Made by a program: the position numbers and the translations under genes
Notes under the pieces: generated by a model
Database searches by the model: none
What the model saw: only the letters and a program-made list of their open reading frames with translations
What the model was told of the DNA's origin: nothing
Shown here: in pieces, positions 1 to 8,507 of the stretch
Layout: every line of letters starts with the position of its first letter
Numbering within the stretch: the first letter of the stretch is position 1
From: Aestuariivita sp964402685
GTDB taxonomy: Bacteria > Pseudomonadota > Alphaproteobacteria > Rhodobacterales > Rhodobacteraceae
NCBI GenBank assembly: GCA_964402685.1
Contig: CAYODE010000001.1
Coordinates: forward strand, 52,009 to 116,008
Direction of reading: 5' to 3'
Length of the DNA: 64,000 nt

Positions 1-300
1 CAGACCACCGCGCAATGCTGCTGCCACGCGGTCTGGATTGTCGGCGCCATGCGCTTGACTAATTTGAACCGAGATCACTGTTATGACGCCCCAAAGCGTC
101 GAGATCATGATGATGAGTATGGCCGTCGTGACACCGGCGGCAGCCAGCGGCACCGTCCCAAGAGGCGAAATCATGGCCGTGTCGACGACGCCGATCAGCA
201 AGGCCGCAGCAAGACCGACCATGAGCGGAATGCTCAAACGTAAGACGGGCAATAATTCGGCGCGGGTCGTCGCCGGTATAGGGAGTGGTTGGGTGGGCAT
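1..300 (-). CDS. MATE family efflux transporter, N-terminal part (runs off window)
   Basis: The reverse strand is open from an ATG at base 300 to base 1 without a stop, giving 100 residues. The first transmembrane stretch (about residues 26-40) is followed by GVVDTAMISPLG and a second hydrophobic segment. This is the usual start of MATE transporters, which use Na+ or H+ to export cationic compounds through the inner membrane. A purine-rich AAGGAAAC lies about 5 bases upstream of the ATG and supports the start. The rest of the gene lies left of the window, so the subfamily (NorM, DinF or other) cannot be told. It differs clearly from the complete MATE gene near 41 kb. Confidence 0.75.
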   Translation of the reverse strand, partial: MPTQPLPIPATTRAELLPVLRLSIPLMVGLAAALLIGVVDTAMISPLGTVPLAAAGVTTAILIIMISTLWGVITVISVQISQAHGADNPDRVAAALRGGL

Positions 301-757
301 GGAGTTTCCTTCGGGCAAGCGCCCGATAAATTTGTCGCAAACCGGAAGCTCAGGTTCCGGAAGAATGAGCGGTGGTTAACCTTGCGACGGGAAGTCCATC
401 AGAGTGCTCCTTGCTAGTGTGATGCGGATAGCGGATGAACACATAGGTTGTCCAGAGTTTGCTATCGCGGCAAACCAACACACCGATTTTTTGGAGTGCT
501 TGATGCCGAGATTGGACCGGAAGCCGAGCAACCAGTTTAGATACCTCTCATGACCAGATAGAATGTCACATCGACCGGATCAGTCTCTAAGCTCCACGCA
601 TCTGCGCTCAAATCAAGAAAAGCCCAACAAGCACCACTCGAAGGCGGACAATAATGCAGCGCGGCAGCCAGTCTAAGCTGACATTCGCTGCGCTATCACT
701 GTTCTGAGTTCGTCCAATTATCTGCGAAACTGGCTCAACTACGAAAACTGAAAAGGA
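301..757. other. Intergenic, no gene recognised
   Basis: These 457 bases separate the start of the MATE gene from the end of the sensor kinase gene. No reading frame here has a convincing start, ribosome site and protein-like composition. The right part must hold the 3' end signal of the kinase operon and the left part the promoter of the MATE gene, but no clear terminator hairpin was seen. Confidence 0.5.
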
Positions 758-2182
758 TCACCCGGCCTGTGAAGCATCGGTCGATCTTGCAGGTTTGCTC
801 GGTTGCGGGCTTACGATCGCGCGAAGTTCCAACTGCGCGCAAAACCCTTTTTGCGTATCAACGAGTTTCAAAGACCCACCATGCCCCTCGGCAACCGCTT
901 GAACAATCGATAGACCAAGGCCACTGGTTGACGTGTCGGAAATCAGGGCGAACCGGGTCAACGCCGCTTCGAATTCCGAATCCCGCAGTCCGCGCCCATC
1001 GTCGCTTACTTCGACCACAATCGTTTCACCCGTCCGACGCAGCAAAATGCGAATACTTGTCAGTTTATCTCCACCATGGATGACCGAGTTATCGATGAGA
1101 TTTGTAAGCGCCTCATTTAGCATAAGTTCATCCGCCAGCAGTCTGAATGCGTGGCCGTCAGTTTCTACTGTCAGGTCAATACGGGGTGGCACACGGTCAC
1201 GGATGGATTTAACCCATTTTTCGACGGCTTGAGCCAGATCAATTGGTTTGAATAATGCCTGTGGCGATAACGCGTCAGCGCGTTCCAGCATCAAGAGTTT
1301 TTGGCTCAAGTCTGCCGTTTCTCGCGCCGCATCCAGCAAGTCGCGGGCACGTTCTTTCTGCTGACTATTGCTCGGCGCGTCGACGACCGCTTCGGCCAGA
1401 CTGAGAACGCCCGCAATTGGATTTCGCAATTGGTGCGCTGCGTTAGCCACGAATTCCGACTGCGCCGTCATTGCTTTTGTCACCTGCGAAAACAGCCGAT
1501 TGAGAGTTGCGACGATGCCTTGGGCTTCTTCGGGTACACCGCGACGGATCGGCGAAAGATCGGCGGTCGATCGTCGTGCAATTGCGTTTTCTAGATCCAG
1601 CAGCGGCCGCAATCCAAGGCGAACGCCAAACCAGACGATGAACGCAAGGGACGCGATCAGGAAAGAGATGAGAAACGCCGTGCGTAGAACAAGGTCACGG
1701 ACGAAGGCCGTGCGGACAGCCTGATCTTGCCAGACTGTTGTTGTGAATACTCCGCTGAACCCGTCGATTTCGGTCCGGACCTGCAAACGGACCCCGCTCA
1801 CGGCACGCCCTAGGTAACTGGCATGGAAATACATTGGCTGCGAGGTTTCAGTGTCGCCAGAAGGGATGCCGACGGGTGGCGTTGCATACCCGGCAACGAT
1901 CACGCCATCCGGAGCGAAAACGTGGTAAAAGACTTGTCCTCCGGATGTGCTTGCCAGAATATCACGCGTTCGAGCAGACAAGGCGTCACCGTCTGATACG
2001 GCCACGTCATTGGCAACTGCCAGTGCTGCGGACAACAGACTACGGTCAAACACATCAGCGGCCGTTCGGCGCGCGTTACCCAGCTGCCACAACCCCGCCA
2101 AAACCGCCAAAGCCAGAAGAGGGAACAGGATAATCACTGTAAGACGCGCCCGGAGTGACGCCGGCTGTGTCACCCCTGCCAT
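758..2182 (-). CDS. TctE-like sensor histidine kinase
   Basis: A 474-residue membrane kinase. Residues about 12-32 and 168-190 are hydrophobic and bracket a periplasmic sensor region of the 2CSK_N/TctE type. The phospho-acceptor box AAHQLRNPIAG, the N box (LIDNSVIHGG), the G1 box (SDDGRGL) and the G2 box (SGLGLSI) are all present. It should phosphorylate the response regulator encoded just upstream, with which it overlaps by 13 bases. In the TctDE family such pairs switch on tripartite tricarboxylate transporters in response to external carboxylates. The divergent transporter genes that follow make the same role very likely here. The exact ligand cannot be read from the sequence. Confidence 0.88.
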   Translation of the reverse strand: MAGVTQPASLRARLTVIILFPLLALAVLAGLWQLGNARRTAADVFDRSLLSAALAVANDVAVSDGDALSARTRDILASTSGGQVFYHVFAPDGVIVAGYATPPVGIPSGDTETSQPMYFHASYLGRAVSGVRLQVRTEIDGFSGVFTTTVWQDQAVRTAFVRDLVLRTAFLISFLIASLAFIVWFGVRLGLRPLLDLENAIARRSTADLSPIRRGVPEEAQGIVATLNRLFSQVTKAMTAQSEFVANAAHQLRNPIAGVLSLAEAVVDAPSNSQQKERARDLLDAARETADLSQKLLMLERADALSPQALFKPIDLAQAVEKWVKSIRDRVPPRIDLTVETDGHAFRLLADELMLNEALTNLIDNSVIHGGDKLTSIRILLRRTGETIVVEVSDDGRGLRDSEFEAALTRFALISDTSTSGLGLSIVQAVAEGHGGSLKLVDTQKGFCAQLELRAIVSPQPSKPARSTDASQAG

Positions 2183-2838
2183 TCGAGCGCGTATCCAATG
2201 CCACGGCGAACGGAAATGTTCAGCCCGTGAGGTGCGATCCGCTTTCTCAGGCGGGACACATAAACCTCGATCACCTTGTCATCAGCCTCGCTGCCCGCTC
2301 CATAGACGCTGGCCAAGAGGTGGGTCTTGCTCACGGCCCGGCCGTCCGCTTCGGCCAGTGCAGCCAAAACCCCAAGCTCTCTTCGGGGGATGTCGATCGG
2401 GCCGGATTGCCCGATTAGCTGCAGAGGTTCAAGTTCCAGCGTTACGGCGCCCAAAGACAGGGCTTGTGTTGGTGCAACCACCTTGCGTCTGGCTAAGGCA
2501 CGCACGCGTGCGGCCAGTTCGTCCATCGCAAAGGGTTTCACAAGGTAATCATCAGCGCCAGCGTCCAGACCCTGAACACGGTCTTCGGTCCGCGTCCTAG
2601 CCGTAAGTAAGATCACAGGGCGCGGGTCCTGACGCTGCCGCATCGCACGCAGCAGATCCAACCCGCTTTGTCCTGGCAGATTGATATCCAGGATCACCAG
2701 ATCGCTGGTTTCCTGAGCAAGGAAATCTGCTGCCTGCCATCCGTCACTGAGCGCGTCGACGGAATGGCCGTCGTCTTGCAGTCGATACGTTATCCCTTTG
2801 CGCAGGCTGTTGTTGTCTTCGACAAGCGTGATCCTCAT
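2170..2838 (-). CDS. TctD-like OmpR-family response regulator
   Basis: A 222-residue two-domain regulator. The receiver (about 1-115) has the acidic start MRITLVEDNN, the phospho-acceptor in VILDINLPG and the conserved Lys in LVKPF. A winged-helix OmpR/PhoB output domain follows, ending in RKRIAPHGLNISVRRGIGY. The start at 2838 places the receiver at residue 1; a longer frame to 2988 would add an unrelated 50-residue leader. It is the cognate partner of the overlapping kinase gene. It is divergent from the TctC gene 130 bases away, the arrangement expected for a regulator that controls the transporter promoter. Confidence 0.88.
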   Translation of the reverse strand: MRITLVEDNNSLRKGITYRLQDDGHSVDALSDGWQAADFLAQETSDLVILDINLPGQSGLDLLRAMRQRQDPRPVILLTARTRTEDRVQGLDAGADDYLVKPFAMDELAARVRALARRKVVAPTQALSLGAVTLELEPLQLIGQSGPIDIPRRELGVLAALAEADGRAVSKTHLLASVYGAGSEADDKVIEVYVSRLRKRIAPHGLNISVRRGIGYALEWQG

Positions 2839-2968
2839 GGCAAGATTTTTGCCGTGATGAAGGGTTGATGCAAGCTTCATCGGACATGCTGGGTTTGTTG
2901 AAGCAGGAAAAACTCTGCTCGAACACAGCCCGTATCGGACCGTTTCGATACGAATTGGGAGGAAACCG
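2839..2968. promoter_or_regulatory. Divergent promoter region between tctD-like and tctC-like genes
   Basis: A 130-base spacer between two divergently read genes. It must contain the promoters of the two-component operon and of the transporter operon, and by analogy with TctDE systems the binding sites of the response regulator. No repeat pair clear enough to call an operator was seen. Confidence 0.45.
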
Positions 2969-4081
2969 ATGGCATTTTTTTCAACCACGCGCCGCGTGGC
3001 TATTGGCCTTGTTGCGGCCGCTGCAACCAGTTTCGCAACATCCGCATTCGCGGGTGGGCACGGAATTGACCTGAGTGGGAAAACCGTTGAGTGGGTGATC
3101 CCGTTTTCTGAAACCGGCGGCTCGGCGAAATGGGCAAATTTCTATGCGCCTCTTCTGTCCGAAGCTTTGCCTGGAACCCCAACAGTGGTCGTTAAATTCA
3201 TGCCCGGTGCAGGCTCGACAAAAGGCGCAAACTGGTTCCAGCAGCAGTCTTTTGAAGATAGCGAAGGCACATTGATTTTTGGATCGTCGGGGTCGACACA
3301 GTTCCCTTACTTGCTCGGTGATCCGCGCGTTCGTTACGAGTACGGCGATTGGGAAGTCGTTTTGGCCTCTGGCACAGGTGGCGTTGCCTACCTGCCACCA
3401 GATTTAGCTGCGCAGATGGACGGTCTGGACGCATCCGCGTTGCGGGACACTGATTTTATCTATGGAAGTCAGGGGGCAACGCGTTTGGATCTTGTGCCCC
3501 TGTTGGCCTGGGAAATGCTTGGTCTGAATGTGGAGCCTGTATTTGGCATCAAAGGCCGTGGGGATGGTCGTTTGATGTTTGAACGCGGCGAGGCCAATAT
3601 CGATTATCAGACGTCGTCGTCTTTCCTTAAAGGTGTCACTCCTTTGGTCGAGGACGGCTCTGCCGTGCCGATGATGAGCTGGGGTGCTCTGGACGCTGAC
3701 GGAAACATCGTACGCGACCCTACCTTCCCTGATATGCCCACATTCAAAGAGGTTTGCGACGCAACACCGGGCTGCGAGACAAGCGGCGAACAGTGGGATG
3801 CGTGGAAAGCCTTTTTTATCGCGGGCTTCCCTGCGCAGAAAATGGTGTTTTTGCCGGCTGGCGCGTCCAAGGACGCAATCGTGACGTACACGCAAGCCTT
3901 TGAGGCGATCAAAGCGCGGGCCGATTTTGCCGAAATCTCGGCCGGGCGTCTGGGCGTATATCCTCAGATGACGGGTGACGAGGCGACTGCTGCGCTAGGG
4001 TCCGCTACACAGGTACCCCAAGGCGCGCGTGACTTTGTGATTGGATGGCTCAAAGACCGCTACGGCGTGTCGCTCAACTAA
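2969..4081 (+). CDS. Tripartite tricarboxylate transporter substrate-binding protein (TctC/Bug family)
   Basis: A 370-residue exported protein. The N-terminus (RRVAIGLVAAAATSFATSAFA) is a classic signal peptide, probably cut after SAFA. The mature part starts with a strand like that of Bug-family proteins (VEWVIPFSETGGSAKW) and has the conserved loop VKFMPGAGSTKGANW. It should capture a di- or tricarboxylate in the periplasm and hand it to the membrane unit encoded next. GGAGGAAACC just before the ATG is a strong ribosome site. It heads an operon with the TctAB fusion and the PrpF-like gene. At 370 residues it is longer than typical TctC proteins (about 325), so the ligand may be unusual. Confidence 0.87.
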   Translation: MAFFSTTRRVAIGLVAAAATSFATSAFAGGHGIDLSGKTVEWVIPFSETGGSAKWANFYAPLLSEALPGTPTVVVKFMPGAGSTKGANWFQQQSFEDSEGTLIFGSSGSTQFPYLLGDPRVRYEYGDWEVVLASGTGGVAYLPPDLAAQMDGLDASALRDTDFIYGSQGATRLDLVPLLAWEMLGLNVEPVFGIKGRGDGRLMFERGEANIDYQTSSSFLKGVTPLVEDGSAVPMMSWGALDADGNIVRDPTFPDMPTFKEVCDATPGCETSGEQWDAWKAFFIAGFPAQKMVFLPAGASKDAIVTYTQAFEAIKARADFAEISAGRLGVYPQMTGDEATAALGSATQVPQGARDFVIGWLKDRYGVSLN

Positions 4082-4144
4082 TCCAAATCAGTTTCGGGGC
4101 GGCGTCCGCGCCGCTCCGCACCTTTCCCGACGAAAGCTGAAACC

Positions 4145-6172
4145 ATGGACTTCGTTTCTGTCGCTTTACCTGCTTTGGGTGATGCCGCTGACCTTATTCT
4201 ACAACCCATCGTGCTGGGCTACCTTGTTCTTGGCGTTGTGATGGGCTTGTGCATCGGTGTCTTTCCTGGACTTGGCGGGATTGCTGGCCTGTCGCTATTG
4301 CTGCCCTTCATGTTTGGAATGGACCCGGTGCTGGGCCTTGCCCTGATGATCGGAATGGTCGCTGTGGTCCCCACTTCAGATACCTTCGCATCCGTGTTGA
4401 TGGGCATCCCAGGCTCTTCCGCGTCGCAAGCGACAGTATTGGACGGCTTTCCACTGGCTAAGAAAGGTGAAGCTGCACGGGCGTTGTCGGCTGCGTTCTC
4501 GGCCTCGCTATTTGGCGGATTGGTTGGCGCCGCGTTCCTGACTGTTTTCATCTTGGTTGCGCGCCCAATCGTGCTTGAATTCCGCACACCTGAGCTGCTG
4601 ATGATCACGATCTTTGGCCTGTCTATGGTTGGCATCCTGGCGGGGCGCGTCGCGCTAAAGGGGATTGCTGCCGCCGGTTTGGGTATGATGATCGGCACGA
4701 TCGGTGAAGGCGACAGCGCCGGCGAGCTGCGCATGGCGACCTATGACATGCCTTATCTGGTGGATGGCCTGAAACTGGTCATCGTGGGACTTGGCATCTT
4801 TGCCATTCCGGAAATCGTGGCGTTGCTTCGACAGGACCGCGCGATTGCCGATCGCAAACCATTGGGCGGTGGTTGGATGATGGGTGTCCGTGACTGGCTC
4901 GCCAATATCTGGCTCAGCGTCCGTTGCTCCATCATCGGCGTTATCGTCGGAGTGATCCCGGGACTGGGCGGATCTGTTGTCGACTGGATCGCCTATGGCC
5001 ACGCCGTTCAAACGACCAAAGACAAATCAAAGTTCGGTAGAGGAGAGATCCGTGGCGTGATCGGCCCCGAAAGCTCGAACAACGCCAAGGAGGGCGGAGG
5101 CCTCGTTCCCACGCTACTCTTTGGTATCCCCGGATCCGGATCGATGGCGATCTTCATAGGAGCGATTGCGCTTTTGGGATCGGGGAATATCGAGGTTGGC
5201 CCTTCAATGCTGAAAAACAACCTCGACATCACCTATGCTATTGTGTGGCTGTTGGCGCTTGCCAACGTGGTGGGCACGTTGATTTGTATCGCCGCATCCG
5301 GGGGAATTGCGCGACTGACAACTATCCCTTTCTCATTGCTCGCACCTTTCCTCTTCATGATCATTTCCTTTGCCGCGTTCCAGTCCGGGCAAAATTTGAT
5401 GGATCTGGTCGCGCTTTTTGCAATTGGTCTTCTTGGCATTCTGATGCGTCGGTTTGATTGGTCGCGTCCTGCGTTCCTGATCGGTTTCGTTTTGTCCAAC
5501 CCGGCCGAAACCTATGCAAACCAAGCCGTTCAGATCGCGCAAAGCCGGTTCCGCAAAAGCTTTGAGGAAGGGATCGACTATATATTCTCCCCAATCGTAA
5601 TTGTGTTGATCATCATTACCGTCCTTTCCGTCGTTGTCGGGCTGCGCCAGGCAAAGACGATCATGGCCGAGGGTGCGGTAGACAGCGGAGCCAAACGCGC
5701 CCCGTTGATTTTCTTGATCGCCGTTCTGGCCTATTTGGTCGTGGCGTTTACCAACGCTTCGATGATCCCGGATTATGCAGCTGCCGATCGTGTGTTCCCG
5801 CGCTTTGTCGCCGGCGTTTCGATTATAGCCTGTGTCGTGCTCCTGATCCGCATGATGCTCAAGCCCGAGGCCGACCCGCTATTTGCTGATCGAGAGTCGG
5901 TAGAGTTTGAGAGTACGTCCCATGGGCTTTGGGCCACTCTGGCTTGGTTCCTTGGGTTGTTGGTCCTCACTTCTCTAGTCGGATTCATTTTGGCGTTGGC
6001 GATGTTCCTGTTGTTTTTCATCCGCATCCGTGCGGGGCGGAGTTGGGGGTTTGCGGCTCTCTACACCGCCGGTGGAATAGCCTTCATGTGTTTCATGGCA
6101 GGACTCTTGAATCGCGACTTCCCGCCTGGTCTGTTGCAAAGCTTTGTCAAACTCCCGTGGCCACTGACATGA
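4145..6172 (+). CDS. Fused TctA-TctB membrane component of a tripartite tricarboxylate transporter
   Basis: A 675-residue membrane protein. Residues 1 to about 500 match TctA, with the family's glycine-rich PGLGGIAG motif near residue 39 and a second copy (PGLGGSVVDWIAYGHA) near residue 275, reflecting the internal duplication of TctA. After about residue 520 the protein continues with four more hydrophobic segments, separated by the loop KPEADPLFADRES, as in the small TctB subunit. In most genomes TctA and TctB are separate genes; here they form one chain and no separate tctB lies nearby. It works with the preceding TctC and is driven by the ion gradient. Its stop overlaps the start of the next gene (ATGA), showing translational coupling. 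Confidence 0.87.
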   Translation: MDFVSVALPALGDAADLILQPIVLGYLVLGVVMGLCIGVFPGLGGIAGLSLLLPFMFGMDPVLGLALMIGMVAVVPTSDTFASVLMGIPGSSASQATVLDGFPLAKKGEAARALSAAFSASLFGGLVGAAFLTVFILVARPIVLEFRTPELLMITIFGLSMVGILAGRVALKGIAAAGLGMMIGTIGEGDSAGELRMATYDMPYLVDGLKLVIVGLGIFAIPEIVALLRQDRAIADRKPLGGGWMMGVRDWLANIWLSVRCSIIGVIVGVIPGLGGSVVDWIAYGHAVQTTKDKSKFGRGEIRGVIGPESSNNAKEGGGLVPTLLFGIPGSGSMAIFIGAIALLGSGNIEVGPSMLKNNLDITYAIVWLLALANVVGTLICIAASGGIARLTTIPFSLLAPFLFMIISFAAFQSGQNLMDLVALFAIGLLGILMRRFDWSRPAFLIGFVLSNPAETYANQAVQIAQSRFRKSFEEGIDYIFSPIVIVLIIITVLSVVVGLRQAKTIMAEGAVDSGAKRAPLIFLIAVLAYLVVAFTNASMIPDYAAADRVFPRFVAGVSIIACVVLLIRMMLKPEADPLFADRESVEFESTSHGLWATLAWFLGLLVLTSLVGFILALAMFLLFFIRIRAGRSWGFAALYTAGGIAFMCFMAGLLNRDFPPGLLQSFVKLPWPLT

Positions 6173-7257
6173 GCCAACACGCAATTCCCTTTCTGTTTAT
6201 GCGAGGCGGCACATCGCGCGGCCCCTATTTGAACCGGTCCGACTTGCCCGAAGATCGCGAAGACCTGTCCAAGGTCCTGGTGTCCATGCTCGGGTCCGGG
6301 CATCCGATCAACATAGATGGCATTGGCGGCGGCGCGGCTGTCACGACGAAGGTGGCCATTCTTTCGCCCTCAGATGACGATTGGGCAGATATCGACTATT
6401 TCTTCGCTCAGGTTGGCGTCGAAGATCGTTCGGTCGATTACAAGCCCACTTGTGGCAACATCCTTGTCGGCGTCGGCCCCGCTGCGATCGAAATGGGAAT
6501 GACCCAAGCCTCTGGACCCGAGACAGAGGTGCGGATCCGCGCCGTGAACACTGGGGCGCGTGTCCTTGCGAAAGTGCGAACTGGCAACAGGGGAGAAGTC
6601 ATCTACAGCGGCGACGCCTCTATTGATGGGGTGCCTGGTACTGCCGCGCCGATTGAGCTGATGTTCATGGACGTCGTCGGAGGCGCAACCGGCGCGATGT
6701 TCCCGACCGGCAATCGGATTGATGTGATCGACGGGGTTGAAGTGACTTGCATGGATGTCGCTATGCCGATGGTCATTGCGCGTGCGAAGGATTTCGATCT
6801 GACGGGCACCGAGACGGCCGACGAACTCGACGCCAATCGCGCGTTTTATGATCGAATGGAACCCATTCGCGTTGAAGCTGGGCGATTGATGGGTATGGGA
6901 GACGTGTCGAACTCGGTCACGCCCAAATTCGGGGTTCTTGCAGCGCCCGTCGCAGGAGGCCATGCCTTGACGCGGTACTTCATGCCGAAAAAATGCCACC
7001 CGAGCCTTGCTGTGACAGGCTCACAATGTCTGGCTGCGTCGTTGCTTTGTCCCGGCACCGTGGCTGAGGGAATTGCCGAACTCCCTGATGCCGGACCAAC
7101 TGCAATGAAACTCGAACACCCGATGGGCATTCTTGACGTTGTGATGGACTACAGACGTGATGGCGCCGAGTTTGACGTGATTTCGGCAGGACTGGTGCGA
7201 ACGGCCAGAAAACTGGCGTCTGGCGAGGTCTTTGTCGATGTCGCAAACGCGGATTGA
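6169..7257 (+). CDS. PrpF family isomerase (4-oxalomesaconate tautomerase/aconitate isomerase-like)
   Basis: A 362-residue enzyme of the PrpF/DUF453 family. The hallmark N-terminus FLFMRGGTSRGPY and the conserved VDYKPTCGNILVGVGPAA are present, as is a late Cys in AASLLCPGTVAEG. Family members move a double bond in tricarboxylic acids without a cofactor: PrpF interconverts 2-methylaconitate and aconitate isomers, and GalD tautomerises 4-oxalomesaconate. The ATG overlaps the stop of the transporter gene, so the substrate is probably what the transporter imports or an early product. With TcuAB nearby, trans- to cis-aconitate isomerisation is a reasonable guess. The length (GalD is about 360) supports a complete gene. 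Confidence 0.82.
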   Translation: MSQHAIPFLFMRGGTSRGPYLNRSDLPEDREDLSKVLVSMLGSGHPINIDGIGGGAAVTTKVAILSPSDDDWADIDYFFAQVGVEDRSVDYKPTCGNILVGVGPAAIEMGMTQASGPETEVRIRAVNTGARVLAKVRTGNRGEVIYSGDASIDGVPGTAAPIELMFMDVVGGATGAMFPTGNRIDVIDGVEVTCMDVAMPMVIARAKDFDLTGTETADELDANRAFYDRMEPIRVEAGRLMGMGDVSNSVTPKFGVLAAPVAGGHALTRYFMPKKCHPSLAVTGSQCLAASLLCPGTVAEGIAELPDAGPTAMKLEHPMGILDVVMDYRRDGAEFDVISAGLVRTARKLASGEVFVDVANAD

Positions 7258-7270
7258 TACGCGCAGTGGA

Positions 7271-7296
7271 TAATTGTATACTACGGTATACAATTA
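7271..7296. promoter_or_regulatory. Perfect palindromic operator, probable GntR-family site 1
   Basis: TAATTGTATAC and GTATACAATTA are perfect 11-base inverted arms around TACG. The inner part, TTGTATAC-N4-GTATACAA, has the same 8-4-8 geometry as the palindrome in front of the GntR gene at 10164-10183. It lies 13 bases before the ATG of the 77-residue gene and so can block transcription of that gene and the dehydrogenase after it. Confidence 0.7.
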
Positions 7297-7308
7297 CGGA
7301 GTAGCTTG

Positions 7309-7542
7309 ATGCAGTGTGAAGACCCTCTCTCCCTCGCAAGGGGTAGTGTAAAAGCAGCCCTCGATGCCTTAACTGCGGAAATCCGCGCCTACCCAACACC
7401 CGTCTCGGGTTGCGACGCGCAGTACAACTACCTGATAGGACAACGGAACTCTGTTGCTGAGGCGCTCCGCGTCTTGGATGAGCCGCACTTTGTTGCGACC
7501 CCGCGCACTTCTGAACCAAATGCGGGGATCGAAAGCCGGTGA
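7309..7542 (+). CDS. Conserved-looking small protein of unknown function
   Basis: A 77-residue soluble protein that I do not recognise. It is largely helical by composition (RGSVKAALDALTAEIRAYP, then YLIGQRNSVAEALRVL) with a single Cys in the linker SGCDAQYNYL. No signal peptide or membrane segment is visible. The ATG at 7309 is used rather than the TTG just before it; GGAG lies 6-9 bases upstream. Its stop overlaps the GTG start of the dehydrogenase by 4 bases, so the two are translated together. A palindromic operator lies directly in front. It may be an accessory or regulatory subunit of the pathway, but nothing in the sequence proves this. Confidence 0.65.
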   Translation: MQCEDPLSLARGSVKAALDALTAEIRAYPTPVSGCDAQYNYLIGQRNSVAEALRVLDEPHFVATPRTSEPNAGIESR

Positions 7543-8507
7543 AGGTTCACATCCTAGACGATTGGTTCGACACGCTCAGAACGCTTCCTTGTTTCCGTAT
7601 GTTGGACGCTCACGACGTCATGGTTTGGACTGATCATGTGGCAGAGCCCGCGCGTCTTGCAGAGCGTGTATTGGACGCCGAAGCATTGGTTTTGTTTCGC
7701 GAACGGACCAAGGTCAGTGCAGATCTTTTGGACCAGCTTCCGAACCTGCGGCTGATTTCCCAACGCTCGGTCTATCCGCACATCGATGTTCCGGCATGTA
7801 CGCGCAACGGTGTTCTTCTGTCATCGAACATGCATTCGGAAACACCCTCATACGCCGCCGCCGAAATGACATTGGCGCTGATCTTGGCCAGCTATCGGCA
7901 AATCCCCGAACAAGTCGCGAGCATTCGTTCCGGCACTTGGCAAATGGGGGTTGGCCGAACGCTACGCGGCCGGGTGTTGGGGTTATATGGTTACGGTCGA
8001 ATCGCGCAGGCAGTCGCGGGCTACGCTAAGGCCATCGGAATGACCGTCCAATGGTGGGCGTCTGATGCTGGTCGTACTCGTGCAGCGGCTGCTGGAGAAA
8101 CCGTCGCAGAAAGCCGAGAGGCGTTCTTTGCGACGTCGGATATCGTTAGCGTCCATGTTCGGCTCAAGCCGGAAACACGCGGTATCATCACCGCAGACGA
8201 CCTCGCTGCTATGCAAGCGCGGTCTCTTTTTGTGAATACTTCGCGGTCGGGGCTGGTGGCCGCGGGCGCATTAGAAGCGGAAATCGCACGCGACCGTATC
8301 TATGCGGCGCTGGATGTGTTCGATACCGAGCCATTGCGCGATACATCACATCCGCTTTTGACGCATCCGCACGTCCTTCCTACACCCCATCTGGGCTATG
8401 TCACCGAAGATGAATTCAACCTGCAATTCAGCGATATCTTCGAACAAGTCAACGCATTTGCCTCGGGCTCACCGATTCACGTGATCAACCCCGAGGTGTT
8501 GGGCTGA
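7539..8507 (+). CDS. D-2-hydroxyacid dehydrogenase family protein
   Basis: A 322-residue NAD(P)-dependent dehydrogenase that reversibly reduces a 2-keto acid to a D-2-hydroxy acid. The nucleotide-binding loop GLYGYGRIAQAV lies near residue 150. The three catalytic residues of the family are visible: Arg in NTSRSGLV, Glu in DVFDTEPL and His in TPHLGYV. The GTG start is fixed by the 4-base overlap with the preceding gene. The 3' end overlaps the convergent AbrB-family gene by 23 bases. The Arg-Ser rather than Arg-Gly after the catalytic Arg is a mild departure from the family norm. The keto acid is unknown; the operon suggests a polycarboxylate breakdown product. Confidence 0.85.
   Translation: MKVHILDDWFDTLRTLPCFRMLDAHDVMVWTDHVAEPARLAERVLDAEALVLFRERTKVSADLLDQLPNLRLISQRSVYPHIDVPACTRNGVLLSSNMHSETPSYAAAEMTLALILASYRQIPEQVASIRSGTWQMGVGRTLRGRVLGLYGYGRIAQAVAGYAKAIGMTVQWWASDAGRTRAAAAGETVAESREAFFATSDIVSVHVRLKPETRGIITADDLAAMQARSLFVNTSRSGLVAAGALEAEIARDRIYAALDVFDTEPLRDTSHPLLTHPHVLPTPHLGYVTEDEFNLQFSDIFEQVNAFASGSPIHVINPEVLG

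Noticed and set aside
5929..6168. 80-residue N-terminal extension of the PrpF-like enzyme
   Set aside because: It overlaps the TctB part of the transporter in another frame; the conserved family start is at 6169.
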